A DNA stretch of 64,000 nucleotides from the NCBI RefSeq assembly GCF_027938815.1, contig NZ_CP115913.1:1398001-1462000 (forward strand), read 5' to 3'. Shown here piece by piece: positions 17,602-25,769 of this stretch. How positions within the stretch are numbered: the first letter of the stretch is position 1; each line of letters begins with the position of its first letter. The stretch comes from Oceanirhabdus sp. W0125-5. Lineage in GTDB: Bacteria > Bacillota > Clostridia > Clostridiales > Clostridiaceae. The notes beneath the pieces are model-generated. The model was not told the DNA's origin. It worked only from the letters and a program-made list of their open reading frames with translations, and ran no database searches. Made by a program: the position numbers and the translations under genes.

Positions 17602-19137
17602 ATGCGCAAAATGAATAAAGTGGATGAATTAATGAATAAAAACTTATCTGAGTTGAAGGAAATTGCTAAAAATTATAATATTAAAGGAATTTCAAAATAT
17701 AGAAAATCAGAACTTATTGAATTACTTAACGAAGAAATGAGTAAAGAAAAAGTTCAAGGTGAGACTCAGCAAAAAAAAGAAAGTATAAGTGATACTAAAA
17801 CTGAACAAAAAAGAGAAGAAAAACGTGATAATAAAGCTTCTGCTTACGCAATAAAAAAAGAAGGTTCAGTTTTAAGGGAAAAAATTTCACCCAAAAAGTA
17901 TGAGAGTACTAACACTAGTGTTAGTAGTAGCAATAGTAATATAGAAAGTGAAGAGAAGAAAACAAAATTGAAAGAAATGCTATCAGACTCTTTGACAGCT
18001 AAGGGAGTTCTTGAAATAAATGAAAATAACAATTATGGTTTTTTAAGATGTCACAATTACCTTTCAGGTGCAAATGATGTGTATGTTTCACCATCGCAAA
18101 TAAGAAAGTTTAATCTTAAAACTGGTGATATGGTTATAGGGAAAATTAGACAACCTAATGATGGTGAAAAATTTAATGCTCTTCTTTATGTGCAATCAAT
18201 AAACGGAGAGAGTCCTGAAAAAGCTATAGGAAGACCATTGTTTGAAAAGCTTACTCCTATCTATCCAAATGAAAGGTTAAGATTAGAAAGTGGTCAGTTG
18301 GATTTAACAACAAGATTGATGGATATTATGTCTCCAATAGGAAAAGGTCAAAGAGGGCTAATTGTTGCACCTCCTAAGGCTGGTAAAACAACTATTCTTA
18401 AAAAAATTGCAAAAAGTCTTAAGTTAAATAATCCTGAAATTAATTTAATTGTTCTCCTTATTGATGAAAGACCAGAGGAAGTTACTGATATGCAAAGAAG
18501 TATAGATGGAGAAATTGTATATTCTACTTTTGATGAAGAACCAGGACATCACAATAAGGTTTCTGAAATGGCTCTTGAAAGAGCAAAAAGAATGGTAGAA
18601 CAGGGGCAAGATGTTGTCATATTAATGGATAGTTTAACTCGTTTAGTTAGATCATATAACCTTACAGTAACACCTACTGGAAGAACTCTTTCAGGAGGAT
18701 TGGATCCAGGAGCGTTGCTACAGCCTAAAAAGTTTTTTGGAGCAGCAAGAAATGTTGAAGGTAAGGGAAGTCTTACAATATTAGCAACTGTACTTGTTGA
18801 TACAGGAAGTAGAATGGATGATATGATTTATGAAGAGTTTAAAGGAACAGGAAATATGGAAGTTCATTTAGATAGAAAACTTCAAGAAAGAAGAATATTC
18901 CCAGCTATTGATATATTTAAATCAGGAACAAGAAGAGAAGATTTATTACTTGATAGAAATGAATATGAAATTGCATATGGCATAAGAAAGATGATGTATA
19001 GTGAAGGAAAAGTTCCAGTAATTACTGAAAAAATACTTGGAATTCTTTCAAAAACAAAAACTAATAGTGATTTTATAGGTATGCTTGAAGGGAATATGGA
19101 AATATTGGTTAAAGACTCGTTAAAGAACAGAATCTAA
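17602..19137 (+). CDS. rho: Transcription termination factor Rho
   Basis: Rho is the hexameric RNA-dependent helicase that ends transcripts. From N to C: a HeH/SAP-like motif (NLSELKEIAKNYNIKG, KYRKSELIELL), a Lys/Glu/Ser-rich linker of about 80 residues, a cold-shock-type RNA-binding domain starting GVLEINENNNYGFLR, then the ATPase with Walker A APPKAGKTTILKK, LLIDERPEEVTDM and Walker B VVILMDSLTR. The long linker is a feature of some Gram-positive Rho proteins. Start choice is uncertain: AGGAGG at 17580-17585 best serves TTG 17599 or ATG 17602, while the open frame reaches ATG 17575. The upstream 210 bases hold no gene. A left half repeat starts at the stop codon. Confidence 0.95.
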   Translation: MRKMNKVDELMNKNLSELKEIAKNYNIKGISKYRKSELIELLNEEMSKEKVQGETQQKKESISDTKTEQKREEKRDNKASAYAIKKEGSVLREKISPKKYESTNTSVSSSNSNIESEEKKTKLKEMLSDSLTAKGVLEINENNNYGFLRCHNYLSGANDVYVSPSQIRKFNLKTGDMVIGKIRQPNDGEKFNALLYVQSINGESPEKAIGRPLFEKLTPIYPNERLRLESGQLDLTTRLMDIMSPIGKGQRGLIVAPPKAGKTTILKKIAKSLKLNNPEINLIVLLIDERPEEVTDMQRSIDGEIVYSTFDEEPGHHNKVSEMALERAKRMVEQGQDVVILMDSLTRLVRSYNLTVTPTGRTLSGGLDPGALLQPKKFFGAARNVEGKGSLTILATVLVDTGSRMDDMIYEEFKGTGNMEVHLDRKLQERRIFPAIDIFKSGTRREDLLLDRNEYEIAYGIRKMMYSEGKVPVITEKILGILSKTKTNSDFIGMLEGNMEILVKDSLKNRI

Positions 19138-19275
19138 TAAAAACATAATTGAGAATTGAGAGTTGAGAATGGAGAATGTAGGACATTTCTCTTCGTGAAA
19201 TTTTAATTTTGTTGTTCCTTGGATGAAATTACTTACTTGTTTCATTTATAATGAAACACTATAGTTATAATTTTA
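19138..19275 (+). repeat. Modular hairpin repeat, left half (R6-left)
   Basis: AAAACATAATTGAG left extremity, GAATG-type units, hairpin A (ATTTCTCTTCGTGAAAT), degraded B, ACTTG and hairpin C (GTTTCATTTATAATGAAAC). The family match ends in the central region near 19275; a right portion with its own core follows at 19412. Confidence 0.82.
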
Positions 19276-19300
19276 AATTTTATTATTGAAAGCAATATAT

Positions 19301-19337
19301 AAAGCTGATTATAGAGTAAATCTATAATCAGCTTTTG
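19301..19337 (+). terminator. Intrinsic terminator downstream of rho
   Basis: AAAGCTGATTATAGA and TCTATAATCAGCTTT form a perfect 15-bp stem with loop GTAAA, followed by T. It lies between the two repeat fragments, 160 bases after the rho stop. Confidence 0.85.
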
Positions 19338-19411
19338 TTAATAATTTCAAATATTAATCAAGTAAAAATCCAAACAAGAGTAAGTATATTTTACTGCTAA
19401 CATGTAATGGA

Positions 19412-19583
19412 ATTTAACTCCTTTAATTTTCGGATGAAACTTTGTACTATGAGTACAAAGTTTCATCCGAAAATTAAATGAGTAAAAGGTTATTGTTCTT
19501 TTGAATAACAAAATGTAGTTTCTGCCTAAAAGCAGAAACATCCATCATTCTCCATTCTACATTCTCAATTCTCAATTGTTTTT
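19412..19583 (+). repeat. Modular hairpin repeat, core plus right half with a perfect palindrome (R6-right)
   Basis: The core from ACTC to GAGT holds a perfect inverted repeat with 26-bp arms (19422-19447 and 19453-19478) and a 5-base loop, replacing the usual C-centre-C' hairpins. Then B' (TTGTTCTTTTGAATAA), A' (GTTTCTGCCTAAAAGCAGAAAC) and CATTCTCCATTCTACATTC-type right end follow. Its end units match those of R6-left, so the two may be parts of one enlarged element. Confidence 0.82.
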
Positions 19584-19591
19584 TATTAAAA

Positions 19592-19619
19592 TAAAAAACG
19601 AAGAGTTTCCTCTTCGTTC
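19592..19619 (-). terminator. Intrinsic terminator of rpmE (minus strand)
   Basis: Read on the minus strand, AACGAAGAG, GAAA loop and CTCTTCGTT precede a run of T, nine bases beyond the rpmE stop. Confidence 0.8.
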
Positions 19620-19627
19620 CAAAGAGA

Positions 19628-19840
19628 TTACTCTTCGATTTTTAAGTTGAATTTCTTCATGAACTTATCTACTCTTCCACCTTGCTCTACATTCTTCTGC
19701 TTTCCAGTGAAGAATGGGTGACACTGTGAACAAACGTCGATTCTTAGTTCGTTCTTTACAGAACCAGTTTTGTAAGTGTGACCGCAAGCGCAGTGTACGT
19801 CACATTCATGAGTGTATTCAGGATGAATATTAGTTTTCAT
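19628..19840 (-). CDS. rpmE: 50S ribosomal protein L31, zinc-binding type
   Basis: This 70-residue ribosomal protein has the four-cysteine zinc form: [15 protein letters not shown] carries three cysteines and [13 protein letters not shown] gives the pair that completes the site. The zinc-free paralogue type lacks these, so this is the zinc-replete version. It is convergent with rho. GAGGTG lies 8 bases before the ATG, and a sigma-A-type promoter lies 50 bases further upstream. Confidence 0.96.
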   Translation of the reverse strand: MKTNIHPEYTHECDVHCACGHTYKTGSVKNELRIDVCSQCHPFFTGKQKNVEQGGRVDKFMKKFNLKIEE

Positions 19841-19890
19841 TATAAATCACCTCGTGGATAAATTTTTATCCGTTTTAAGCAACAACACTT

Positions 19891-19920
19891 ATTTTATCAT
19901 ATATGATTTAAACCAGTCAA
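19891..19920 (-). promoter_or_regulatory. Sigma-A-type promoter for rpmE
   Basis: On the minus strand TTGACT (19920-19915) and TAAAAT (19896-19891) are 18 bases apart, about 50 bases before the rpmE start. The remaining gene-free bases up to 20149 are AT-rich and show nothing else I can support. Confidence 0.6.
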
Positions 19921-20149
19921 TAGTATAAATATAGAAACTCAGTACAATAATTTCTAATATCAAAACTTATTTCATTAAAAAAATTAAATGAGAAGAAAAA
20001 TAACTTGATTTGTTTTTTAGTCTTTATTCTTTGATTATAATAACCTTTGGATAAAATACTTTTTCTATTTGAATGTATATATCAATAAATGGTACTTTAT
20101 ATTATTAATGATTTCTGATAAAATAACTATGTTGCATTTTGGTATATAA

Positions 20150-20188
20150 AAAAAAACTAGTTTTAGGCAGTGAGAACTAGTTTTTTTT
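20150..20188 (+). terminator. Terminator-like hairpin in the tdk leader
   Basis: AAAAAACTAGTT and AACTAGTTTTTTTT pair around a loop of about 13 bases, with a T8 run. No plus-strand gene ends upstream; rpmE diverges. It therefore either shields tdk or acts as a leader attenuator if the tdk promoter lies upstream. Confidence 0.65.
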
Positions 20189-20242
20189 ATTGCATATGCT
20201 ATAGAGTCGGATAGAGTGTTTTTTATTGATGGAGGTGTTTTA

Positions 20243-20818
20243 ATGTTCGGAGTTAAATCCCATGGGTGGATTGAGGTTGTTATTGGTCCAATGTATAGTG
20301 GAAAATCAGAAGAACTTATAAGAAGGGTTAGAAGAGCAAAAATAGCAAAGATGAAGGTACAAGTATTTAAGCCTTCTGTAGATGACAGATACAGTAAAGA
20401 TGATGTAGTATCTCATTGTGGGGAAAAGGTTGAAGCTATGCCAGTAAAGGATAGTAGTGAAGTTATGGGGAAATTGGATCATGATACTAAGGTTGTTGCA
20501 ATAGATGAAGTTCAATTTTTTGACATTAATATTCTAGATGTTATAGAGGAATTAGCAGCAAAAGGATTAAGAGTAATATGTGCGGGTCTTGATATGGACT
20601 TTAAAGGAGAACCTTTTGGACCAATACCGAGACTTTTGGCTGTTGCTGAAAAGGTGGATAAGATTAGTGCAATTTGTGTTGTGTGTGGAAACAATGCAAC
20701 AAGAACACAAAGGTTAATAAATGGAAAACCAGCTAGATATAGTGATCCAGTAGTTTTAGTTGGTGCACAAGAATCTTATGAAGCTAGATGTAGGAACTGT
20801 CATATTATAGTAAAATAA
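20243..20818 (+). CDS. tdk: Thymidine kinase
   Basis: The enzyme salvages thymidine to dTMP in the cytoplasm. The P-loop [14 protein letters not shown] is at the N-terminus, [11 protein letters not shown] is the Walker B-like metal site, and [14 protein letters not shown] the lasso-type region. The C-terminal part has four zinc-binding cysteines (CVVCGN and CRNCH), as in TK1-type enzymes. ATG 20243 is chosen because GGAGGTG lies 6 bases upstream; an in-frame GTG at 20216 lacks one. The gene begins a prmC-prfA cluster, a common Firmicute order. Confidence 0.95.
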   Translation: MFGVKSHGWIEVVIGPMYSGKSEELIRRVRRAKIAKMKVQVFKPSVDDRYSKDDVVSHCGEKVEAMPVKDSSEVMGKLDHDTKVVAIDEVQFFDINILDVIEELAAKGLRVICAGLDMDFKGEPFGPIPRLLAVAEKVDKISAICVVCGNNATRTQRLINGKPARYSDPVVLVGAQESYEARCRNCHIIVK

Positions 20819-20836
20819 GAGTCAGGAGTTAATTTA

Positions 20837-21685
20837 ATGAAAATATCAGAAGCGTTAAAAGAAGCATATGAAATATTAAAAGAGAATAATATGGATACAT
20901 ACATGCTTGATGCACAGGTATTGTTAGCCCATGCTTTAAAAAAAGATAAGCTTTTTTTAACTCTCAACAGAGAGATAGAGCTAGATGAGAATACTCAGGA
21001 GTTATTCTTTAGTTATATTGAAGAAAGGCGTGAAATGAAGCCTATTAAATATATAACTAAAGAATGTGAGTTTATGGGATTAGATTTTTATGTAGAAGAA
21101 GGTGTTTTAATTCCAAGACCAGACACCGAAATTTTAGTAGAAGAGGTATTAAAAAGAATTAATAGTAGGGGCTATGAGCAGGTATGTGATGTGTGCTGTG
21201 GTAGTGGCGCTATTGGTTTAAGTCTAGCGCATCATGGAGATATAAAGACTGTGGAACTTGTTGATATTTCAGATATTGCTCTAAAAGTAAGTAGAATAAA
21301 TAGTGAAAAGTTAGGATTAAATAATATGGTCACTATATCAGAGGGTGATCTATTGAATAATTTTGTTGAGAGTGAAATTAAATTTGATTGTATAGTAAGT
21401 AATCCGCCATATATTGAAAGTAGTGTTATAGATGAGTTAATGAGTGATGTAAAAGATTACGAACCTCATCTTGCGTTAGATGGTGGAGAAGATGGGTTGG
21501 TATTTTATAGAAAGATAACATCTCAAAGTAAAGAATTGCTTAGGGATGGAGGTATGCTAGCATTTGAAATTGGGTATAATCAGAAAGAAAGTGTGAGCGA
21601 AATTCTAATCCAAAATGGATTTAAAAATATAGAAACTTTTAAAGACCTTGGAGATAATGACAGAGTAGTTATTGGATATTTATAA
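20837..21685 (+). CDS. prmC: Peptide chain release factor N5-glutamine methyltransferase
   Basis: PrmC methylates the Gln of the GGQ motif in release factors. An N-terminal helical recognition domain (about residues 1-80) is followed by a Rossmann methyltransferase domain: VCDVCCGSGAIGLSLA binds S-adenosylmethionine and VSNPPYIE is the NPPY glutamine-binding motif. The 282-residue length is normal. It lies between tdk and prfA, and PrfA is its substrate, so the neighbourhood confirms the call. Confidence 0.95.
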   Translation: MKISEALKEAYEILKENNMDTYMLDAQVLLAHALKKDKLFLTLNREIELDENTQELFFSYIEERREMKPIKYITKECEFMGLDFYVEEGVLIPRPDTEILVEEVLKRINSRGYEQVCDVCCGSGAIGLSLAHHGDIKTVELVDISDIALKVSRINSEKLGLNNMVTISEGDLLNNFVESEIKFDCIVSNPPYIESSVIDELMSDVKDYEPHLALDGGEDGLVFYRKITSQSKELLRDGGMLAFEIGYNQKESVSEILIQNGFKNIETFKDLGDNDRVVIGYL

Positions 21686-21688
21686 ATT

Positions 21689-21718
21689 TTGACCTATTAT
21701 GAGTTAATGTGATATAAT
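21689..21718 (+). promoter_or_regulatory. Sigma-A-type promoter directly upstream of prfA
   Basis: TTGACC and TATAAT are separated by 18 bases in the prmC-prfA gap. It would allow prfA expression independent of tdk-prmC. Confidence 0.65.
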
Positions 21719-21754
21719 AATTTGATATGAAATAAAAGAAGCGGAGTGATTTAC

Positions 21755-22828
21755 ATGTTAGAAAGATTAGATTTCCTAGAAAGTAAATATGCTGAATTAT
21801 CCATAAAAATTTGCGATCCAACTATTATGTCAAATCAAAGAGAATGGCAGAAACTCTGCAAAGAACATGCTGAATTAGAGAATGTAGTTAATAAGTATAG
21901 AGAATATAAAAACACTTTAGAAGAAATAGAGTCTAATAAAGAAATGCTTAGAGAAGAAACTGACAGAGACATGAGAGAAATGATAAATGAGGATCTTAAA
22001 GAGCAACAGGAGAATGAAGTAAGATTACATGAGGAACTTAAGATATTACTTTTACCAAAAGATCCAAATGATGCAAAGAATGTTTTTATAGAAATTAGAG
22101 GGGGTGCCGGTGGAGACGAAGCGGCATTATTCTCAGCTAACTTATTTAGAATGTATGTTAAATATGCAGAGAAGAATAGATGGAAAGTTGAAGTTATGAG
22201 TGCGAATGAAACTGATATTGGAGGTTTCAAAGAAATCGTATTTATGATAAAGGGTAATGGAGCATATAGTAAATTTAAGTATGAGAGTGGAGTACACAGG
22301 GTTCAAAGAGTTCCAGATACAGAGTCTAGTGGAAGAATTCATACATCTACAGCAACGGTTGCAGTATTACCAGAAGTTGATGATGTTGAAATCGAAGTAA
22401 ATCAAAATGATTTAAGAATAGACGTGTTTAGAGCATCTGGTAACGGTGGACAGTGCGTTAATACTACTGACTCAGCTGTTAGAATAACACACTTGCCTTC
22501 AGGGTTAGTTGTATCTTGTCAAGATGAGAAATCTCAGTTGAAGAACAAAGAGAAAGCTATGAAGGTGTTAAAAGCTAGATTATTTGAGCAAGCAGAAGCA
22601 GCTAGACATAAAGAAATAGCTGATAACAGAAAGAGTCAGGTAGGTAGTGGTGATAGAAGTGAGAGAATAAGAACTTACAACTATCCTCAAGGAAGAATAA
22701 CTGACCATAGAATAGGACTTACTTTATACAAGCTTGAGTATTTCCTTAATGGCGATTGTGATGAGGTAATAGATGCACTTATTACAGCAGAACAAGCTGA
22801 AAAAATGAAGAATATGGGAGTTTCCTAA
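21755..22828 (+). CDS. prfA: Peptide chain release factor 1
   Basis: RF1 reads UAA and UAG stops on the ribosome. The N-terminal helical domain runs to about residue 100, followed by [14 protein letters not shown]. The peptidyl-transferase loop [17 protein letters not shown] carries the GGQ, and the C-terminal [17 protein letters not shown] is typical. The 357-residue length is normal. ATG 21755 is preferred to GTG 21746 because AAGCGGAG is then correctly spaced. A strong terminator follows the stop. Confidence 0.96.
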   Translation: MLERLDFLESKYAELSIKICDPTIMSNQREWQKLCKEHAELENVVNKYREYKNTLEEIESNKEMLREETDRDMREMINEDLKEQQENEVRLHEELKILLLPKDPNDAKNVFIEIRGGAGGDEAALFSANLFRMYVKYAEKNRWKVEVMSANETDIGGFKEIVFMIKGNGAYSKFKYESGVHRVQRVPDTESSGRIHTSTATVAVLPEVDDVEIEVNQNDLRIDVFRASGNGGQCVNTTDSAVRITHLPSGLVVSCQDEKSQLKNKEKAMKVLKARLFEQAEAARHKEIADNRKSQVGSGDRSERIRTYNYPQGRITDHRIGLTLYKLEYFLNGDCDEVIDALITAEQAEKMKNMGVS

Positions 22829-22830
22829 TA

Positions 22831-22863
22831 AAAAGGTGTCAACGGTCGTTGACGCCTTTTTTA
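22831..22863 (+). terminator. Intrinsic terminator of prfA
   Basis: AAAGGTGTCAACG and CGTTGACGCCTTT pair tightly and are followed by T6. The repeat copy R8-left starts at the end of the T run. Confidence 0.9.
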
Positions 22864-22990
22864 ATGTAGAATGGATAATGTAGAATGTAGAATGATTGAC
22901 ATTTCTCTCCGAGAAATTTTAATTATATTGTTCCTTGGACGATAGGGTTTTACTCGTTTCATTTTGGATGAAACATTGTATTTGAAATTC
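22863..22990 (+). repeat. Modular hairpin repeat, left half (R8-left)
   Basis: GAATG-type end units, hairpin A (ATTTCTCTCCGAGAAAT), B (TTGTTCCTTGGACGA), ACTC, C (GTTTCATTTTGGATGAAAC) and ATTGTA. The match stops in the central loop, and an acetyltransferase gene with unlike codon use follows. Confidence 0.85.
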
Positions 22991-23079
22991 ATATTGATAT
23001 TTTATATAATTTACATATATTTGATTTATTGTGACTTATAGTAAAATTAAGTCTATTTGTATTTTAAGGGGGGGTATAA

Positions 23080-23673
23080 ATGAATATTGTAATTAAAAGA
23101 CTAGTACCAGAATTGACAAGTGATTATATTAACTTCTTCGAAAACGTAGCTTTTTCTGATAATCAAGAATGGGATGGATGCTATTGCGTTTGGTATCATT
23201 GGAATGATATTTTAGAAAACGAACGTAAGAAATATAATGAAGCTGGTGGAACTTGTTTTAACCGTGAACTAGCGATAAAATACATTCAAAAAGGTGTTTT
23301 ACAAGGTTACTTGGCTTATGTGGAAGGCTTAGTTGTGGGGTGGTGTAATGCAAATGATAAAGCTTCATATGATGGTTTAAGTAATAAAAAACGTCCTGAA
23401 TTATGGGAGGGTATTGATTGTTCTGAAAAAGTTAAATCCATTGTGTGCTTTACAATCGCACCCAATATGCGTCGTAAAGGGATTGCTACACAGCTATTAA
23501 ATCGAGTTTGTATGGATGCTTCTCTAGACGGCTATACATATGTAGAAGCATATCCAGGAACAGGAGAAACAAACTCTCGTAGTTATCATGGACCATACAC
23601 CATTTATGATAAAAGTGGATTTTCAGTATATAAGGATTTAGGTGGCGAGGTGATTGTCCGTAAATACTTATAA
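23080..23673 (+). CDS. GNAT-family acetyltransferase with foreign codon usage
   Basis: The 197-residue cytoplasmic protein has a GNAT acetyl-CoA site: SIVCFTIAPNMRRKGIATQLL is motif A, with the RRKGIA pyrophosphate loop, and a C-terminal YEAYP/YDKSGFSVYK region. The N-terminal half with WDGCYCVWYHW is unusual and may define its substrate. Of nine Arg codons about seven are CGT, one CGA and one AGA, while neighbouring genes use AGA almost exclusively; this suggests recent transfer. It lies exactly between a left half and a right half of the hairpin repeat. The substrate is unknown; a resistance-type or stress role is possible. Confidence 0.8.
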   Translation: MNIVIKRLVPELTSDYINFFENVAFSDNQEWDGCYCVWYHWNDILENERKKYNEAGGTCFNRELAIKYIQKGVLQGYLAYVEGLVVGWCNANDKASYDGLSNKKRPELWEGIDCSEKVKSIVCFTIAPNMRRKGIATQLLNRVCMDASLDGYTYVEAYPGTGETNSRSYHGPYTIYDKSGFSVYKDLGGEVIVRKYL

Positions 23674-23784
23674 GTTTTGATACATTATGAGCCTAATCCT
23701 AAGTAAATTTAATTCATAATCTTTTTATTTTAAAAAAGAAAACTTGAACTATCAGGAATAGTAGAAAGTTATATTTATTACAGG

Positions 23785-23928
23785 TACAATATTTTATCCA
23801 AAGATAAAATGAGTAAACTCTTCTTGTTCTAAAGAACAATACAATGTAGATTCTCACGCAAGTGAGAATCTACATTGTCCACTGTCAACTGTCCACTTCT
23901 TTTAAAGTTATCCATTCTCAATTTCTTT
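23785..23928 (+). repeat. Modular hairpin repeat, right half plus a second end fragment (R8-right)
   Basis: TACAAT, C' (TTTTATCCAAAGATAAAA), GAGTA, B' (TTGTTCTAAAGAACAA), A' (GATTCTCACGCAAGTGAGAATC, arms GATTCTCAC and GTGAGAATC), then GTCCAC/GTCAAC units and CTTCTTTTAAAG. A further fragment of the other end type (ATCCATTCTCAATTTCTTTT) follows at 23909-23928; it matches the GAATG ends of R8-left. Confidence 0.83.
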
Positions 23929-23949
23929 TCCCTTGCGGTCATAGCAAAT

Positions 23950-23983
23950 AAAATCACTTCATAAGATTAAATGAGGTGATTTT
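23950..23983 (+). promoter_or_regulatory. Stem-loop covering the ribosome-binding site of the ZIP gene
   Basis: AAAATCACTTCAT (23950-23962) pairs with ATGAGGTGATTTT (23971-23983), 13 pairs with one G-U, around an 8-base loop. The right arm contains the Shine-Dalgarno sequence and ends at the ATG. With only four T it is a poor terminator, so translational control is one reading. Confidence 0.55.
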
Positions 23984-24685
23984 ATGAATTTATTGATGTT
24001 TATTTTTATTGTGTTAACAGCTATAGGGATAATGGCAATATTATTGTCTAGAATGAGTCCGTTGAGTGAAAAGTATTTAAAAGTTTTTTATTTATTTGCA
24101 GCAGGTAATTTGTTGACTATAGTTGCATTGGATATAATTCCAGAGGCTATTAAAGAAATTGGTATAGTAGGGATGTTAGTATTTATGCTGATTGGAGGAA
24201 TAATATTTAAGCTGATGCATGAATTTATACACATAGTATTACCTGATAAAAAGCATGTTAGTGCAATTTCCATAGGGGTAGCCTTAGCATCGCATGGATT
24301 ACCAGAAGGAATGGCTCTTGGGGTCATATTGAGTGTTACAGCATGGAAAGGATATTGGAACATAATAATTGTTTTTTTACTACATATTTTTCCGGAAATG
24401 ATAATGTTTCAGCAAGCGCTAAAGGAGAATAGAAAAAATAATAAATTTAAAGTTATTATTTATAGTATGATTATATTTATACCTGCAATAATGGGAATAC
24501 TTATAAGTGTTAAATTTGGAGGTAAGGTTAGGCCTTATGTTGGTGTTTTCAGTGCAATATCATCAGGATTTATATACATGCTTGTAGTTAAAGAGTTAAT
24601 TTTCAGAAACATTAAACAGTTGAAAATCAAGGATACATTGATTATAATATTAGGAAGTGTAATAACAGGAATGGCACTAATGTAG
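23984..24685 (+). CDS. ZIP-family divalent metal transporter
   Basis: This is an integral membrane protein of 233 residues with about seven to eight helices. SHGLPEGMALGVILS is the conserved helix IV ZIP motif with His and Glu that bind metal, and LLHIFPEMIMFQQAL corresponds to the helix V HxxPE-type site. HEFIHIVLPDKKH is a His-rich loop that may bind metal. Zinc or iron uptake is likely; the metal cannot be read from sequence. sua5 follows 21 bases later, so both may share a transcript. A stem-loop hides the ribosome-binding site. Confidence 0.87.
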   Translation: MNLLMFIFIVLTAIGIMAILLSRMSPLSEKYLKVFYLFAAGNLLTIVALDIIPEAIKEIGIVGMLVFMLIGGIIFKLMHEFIHIVLPDKKHVSAISIGVALASHGLPEGMALGVILSVTAWKGYWNIIIVFLLHIFPEMIMFQQALKENRKNNKFKVIIYSMIIFIPAIMGILISVKFGGKVRPYVGVFSAISSGFIYMLVVKELIFRNIKQLKIKDTLIIILGSVITGMALM

Positions 24686-24706
24686 AGAATTAGGGGTGAA
24701 ATTTTT

Positions 24707-25756
24707 TTGGAAACAAAAGTGTACAGATTAGATGAGAATAACTTGGATTTAGAAAAAATAAAGGAAGCTGCACACGTGATTAATAGAGGGGGAACGGTAG
24801 TTTTACCAACGGAGACAGTATATGGGTTAGGCGCAGATGGACTTAACAGTGAAGCTGTGAAGAAGATTTTTATTGCTAAGGGGAGACCGCAGGATAATCC
24901 ACTTATCATGCATGTATGTAAAAAGGATATTAGTGAGTATGCTAAAAATATTCCCCAAGTGGCATATAAACTTATAGATAAATTCTGGCCAGGTCCATTA
25001 ACTTTAATATTAGATAAAGCAGATATAATTCCAAAAGAGACTTCAGCGGGATTAGATACAATAGGAATAAGAATGCCTCGAAATAGTGTGGCTCTTAAAT
25101 TAATTGAGATGTCAGGTAGAGCTATAGCTGCGCCTTCAGCTAATTTGTCAGGAAAACCAAGTCCAACTGAAATGAAGAGATGTGTAGAAGATCTTAATGG
25201 AAAGGTTGATATTATACTTGGTGGAAATGAAAGTGAAATTGGGTTAGAGTCTACTATTGTAGATTGTACAGGAGATAGGCTATGTATATTAAGACCTGGA
25301 GCTATAACTTTGGATATGATTAAAGAATTTGATGATCAAGTTTATATTGATCCGGCCATATTAAAGAATGTTACTGATGATTTTAAGCCTAAAGCACCAG
25401 GGATGAAATATAGACATTATGCTCCAAAGGCTAAAATGAAAATTATTTGTGGAGAAGAGAAAAAAACTATTGAAAAAATCAAAGAAATAGTGCAAAATTA
25501 TATAGATGCGAATTTAAGAGTTGGTATTATGACATGTGATGAACATATTAATGAATATGATGTTCAATGTAAAATATCATTAGGAAGTAATAAAAACTTA
25601 GAAGAGATAAGTAAGAATTTATTTGAAACTCTTAGAAGTTTTGATGAGTTAGATGTAGATATTATTATCAGTGAAGGTTTTGAAGAAAAGGGTATAGGAC
25701 TTGCATTGATGAATAGGCTAAAAAAAGCAGCTGGTTATGATATAGAATTTGTTTAG
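24707..25756 (+). CDS. sua5/tsaC: L-threonylcarbamoyladenylate synthase, long (Sua5) form
   Basis: The enzyme makes threonylcarbamoyl-AMP from threonine, bicarbonate and ATP, the first step of tRNA t6A37 synthesis. The YrdC-type domain covers residues 10-205 (GGTVVLPTETVYGLGAD, KGRPQDNPL, FWPGPLTLI, AAPSANLSGKPSPT). A linker with APGMKYRHYAPKA leads to a C-terminal Sua5 domain, so this is the 349-residue Sua5 rather than short TsaC form. The start is TTG 24707, supported by AGGGGTGA upstream. Partner genes tsaE and tsaB are at the other end of the window. Confidence 0.94.
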   Translation: METKVYRLDENNLDLEKIKEAAHVINRGGTVVLPTETVYGLGADGLNSEAVKKIFIAKGRPQDNPLIMHVCKKDISEYAKNIPQVAYKLIDKFWPGPLTLILDKADIIPKETSAGLDTIGIRMPRNSVALKLIEMSGRAIAAPSANLSGKPSPTEMKRCVEDLNGKVDIILGGNESEIGLESTIVDCTGDRLCILRPGAITLDMIKEFDDQVYIDPAILKNVTDDFKPKAPGMKYRHYAPKAKMKIICGEEKKTIEKIKEIVQNYIDANLRVGIMTCDEHINEYDVQCKISLGSNKNLEEISKNLFETLRSFDELDVDIIISEGFEEKGIGLALMNRLKKAAGYDIEFV

Positions 25757-25769
25757 AAGGAGGATGGCA

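Noticed and set aside
21835..22230. 131-codon minus-strand frame inside prfA
   Set aside because: It lies entirely antisense to a well-supported release factor gene, is Ser-rich shadow coding, and has no ribosome-binding site.
22430..22470. GNGGQC in place of the more familiar GAGGQH in release factor 1
   Set aside because: The catalytic GGQ is intact, and this variant occurs, as I recall, in other Firmicute RF1 proteins; not an anomaly.
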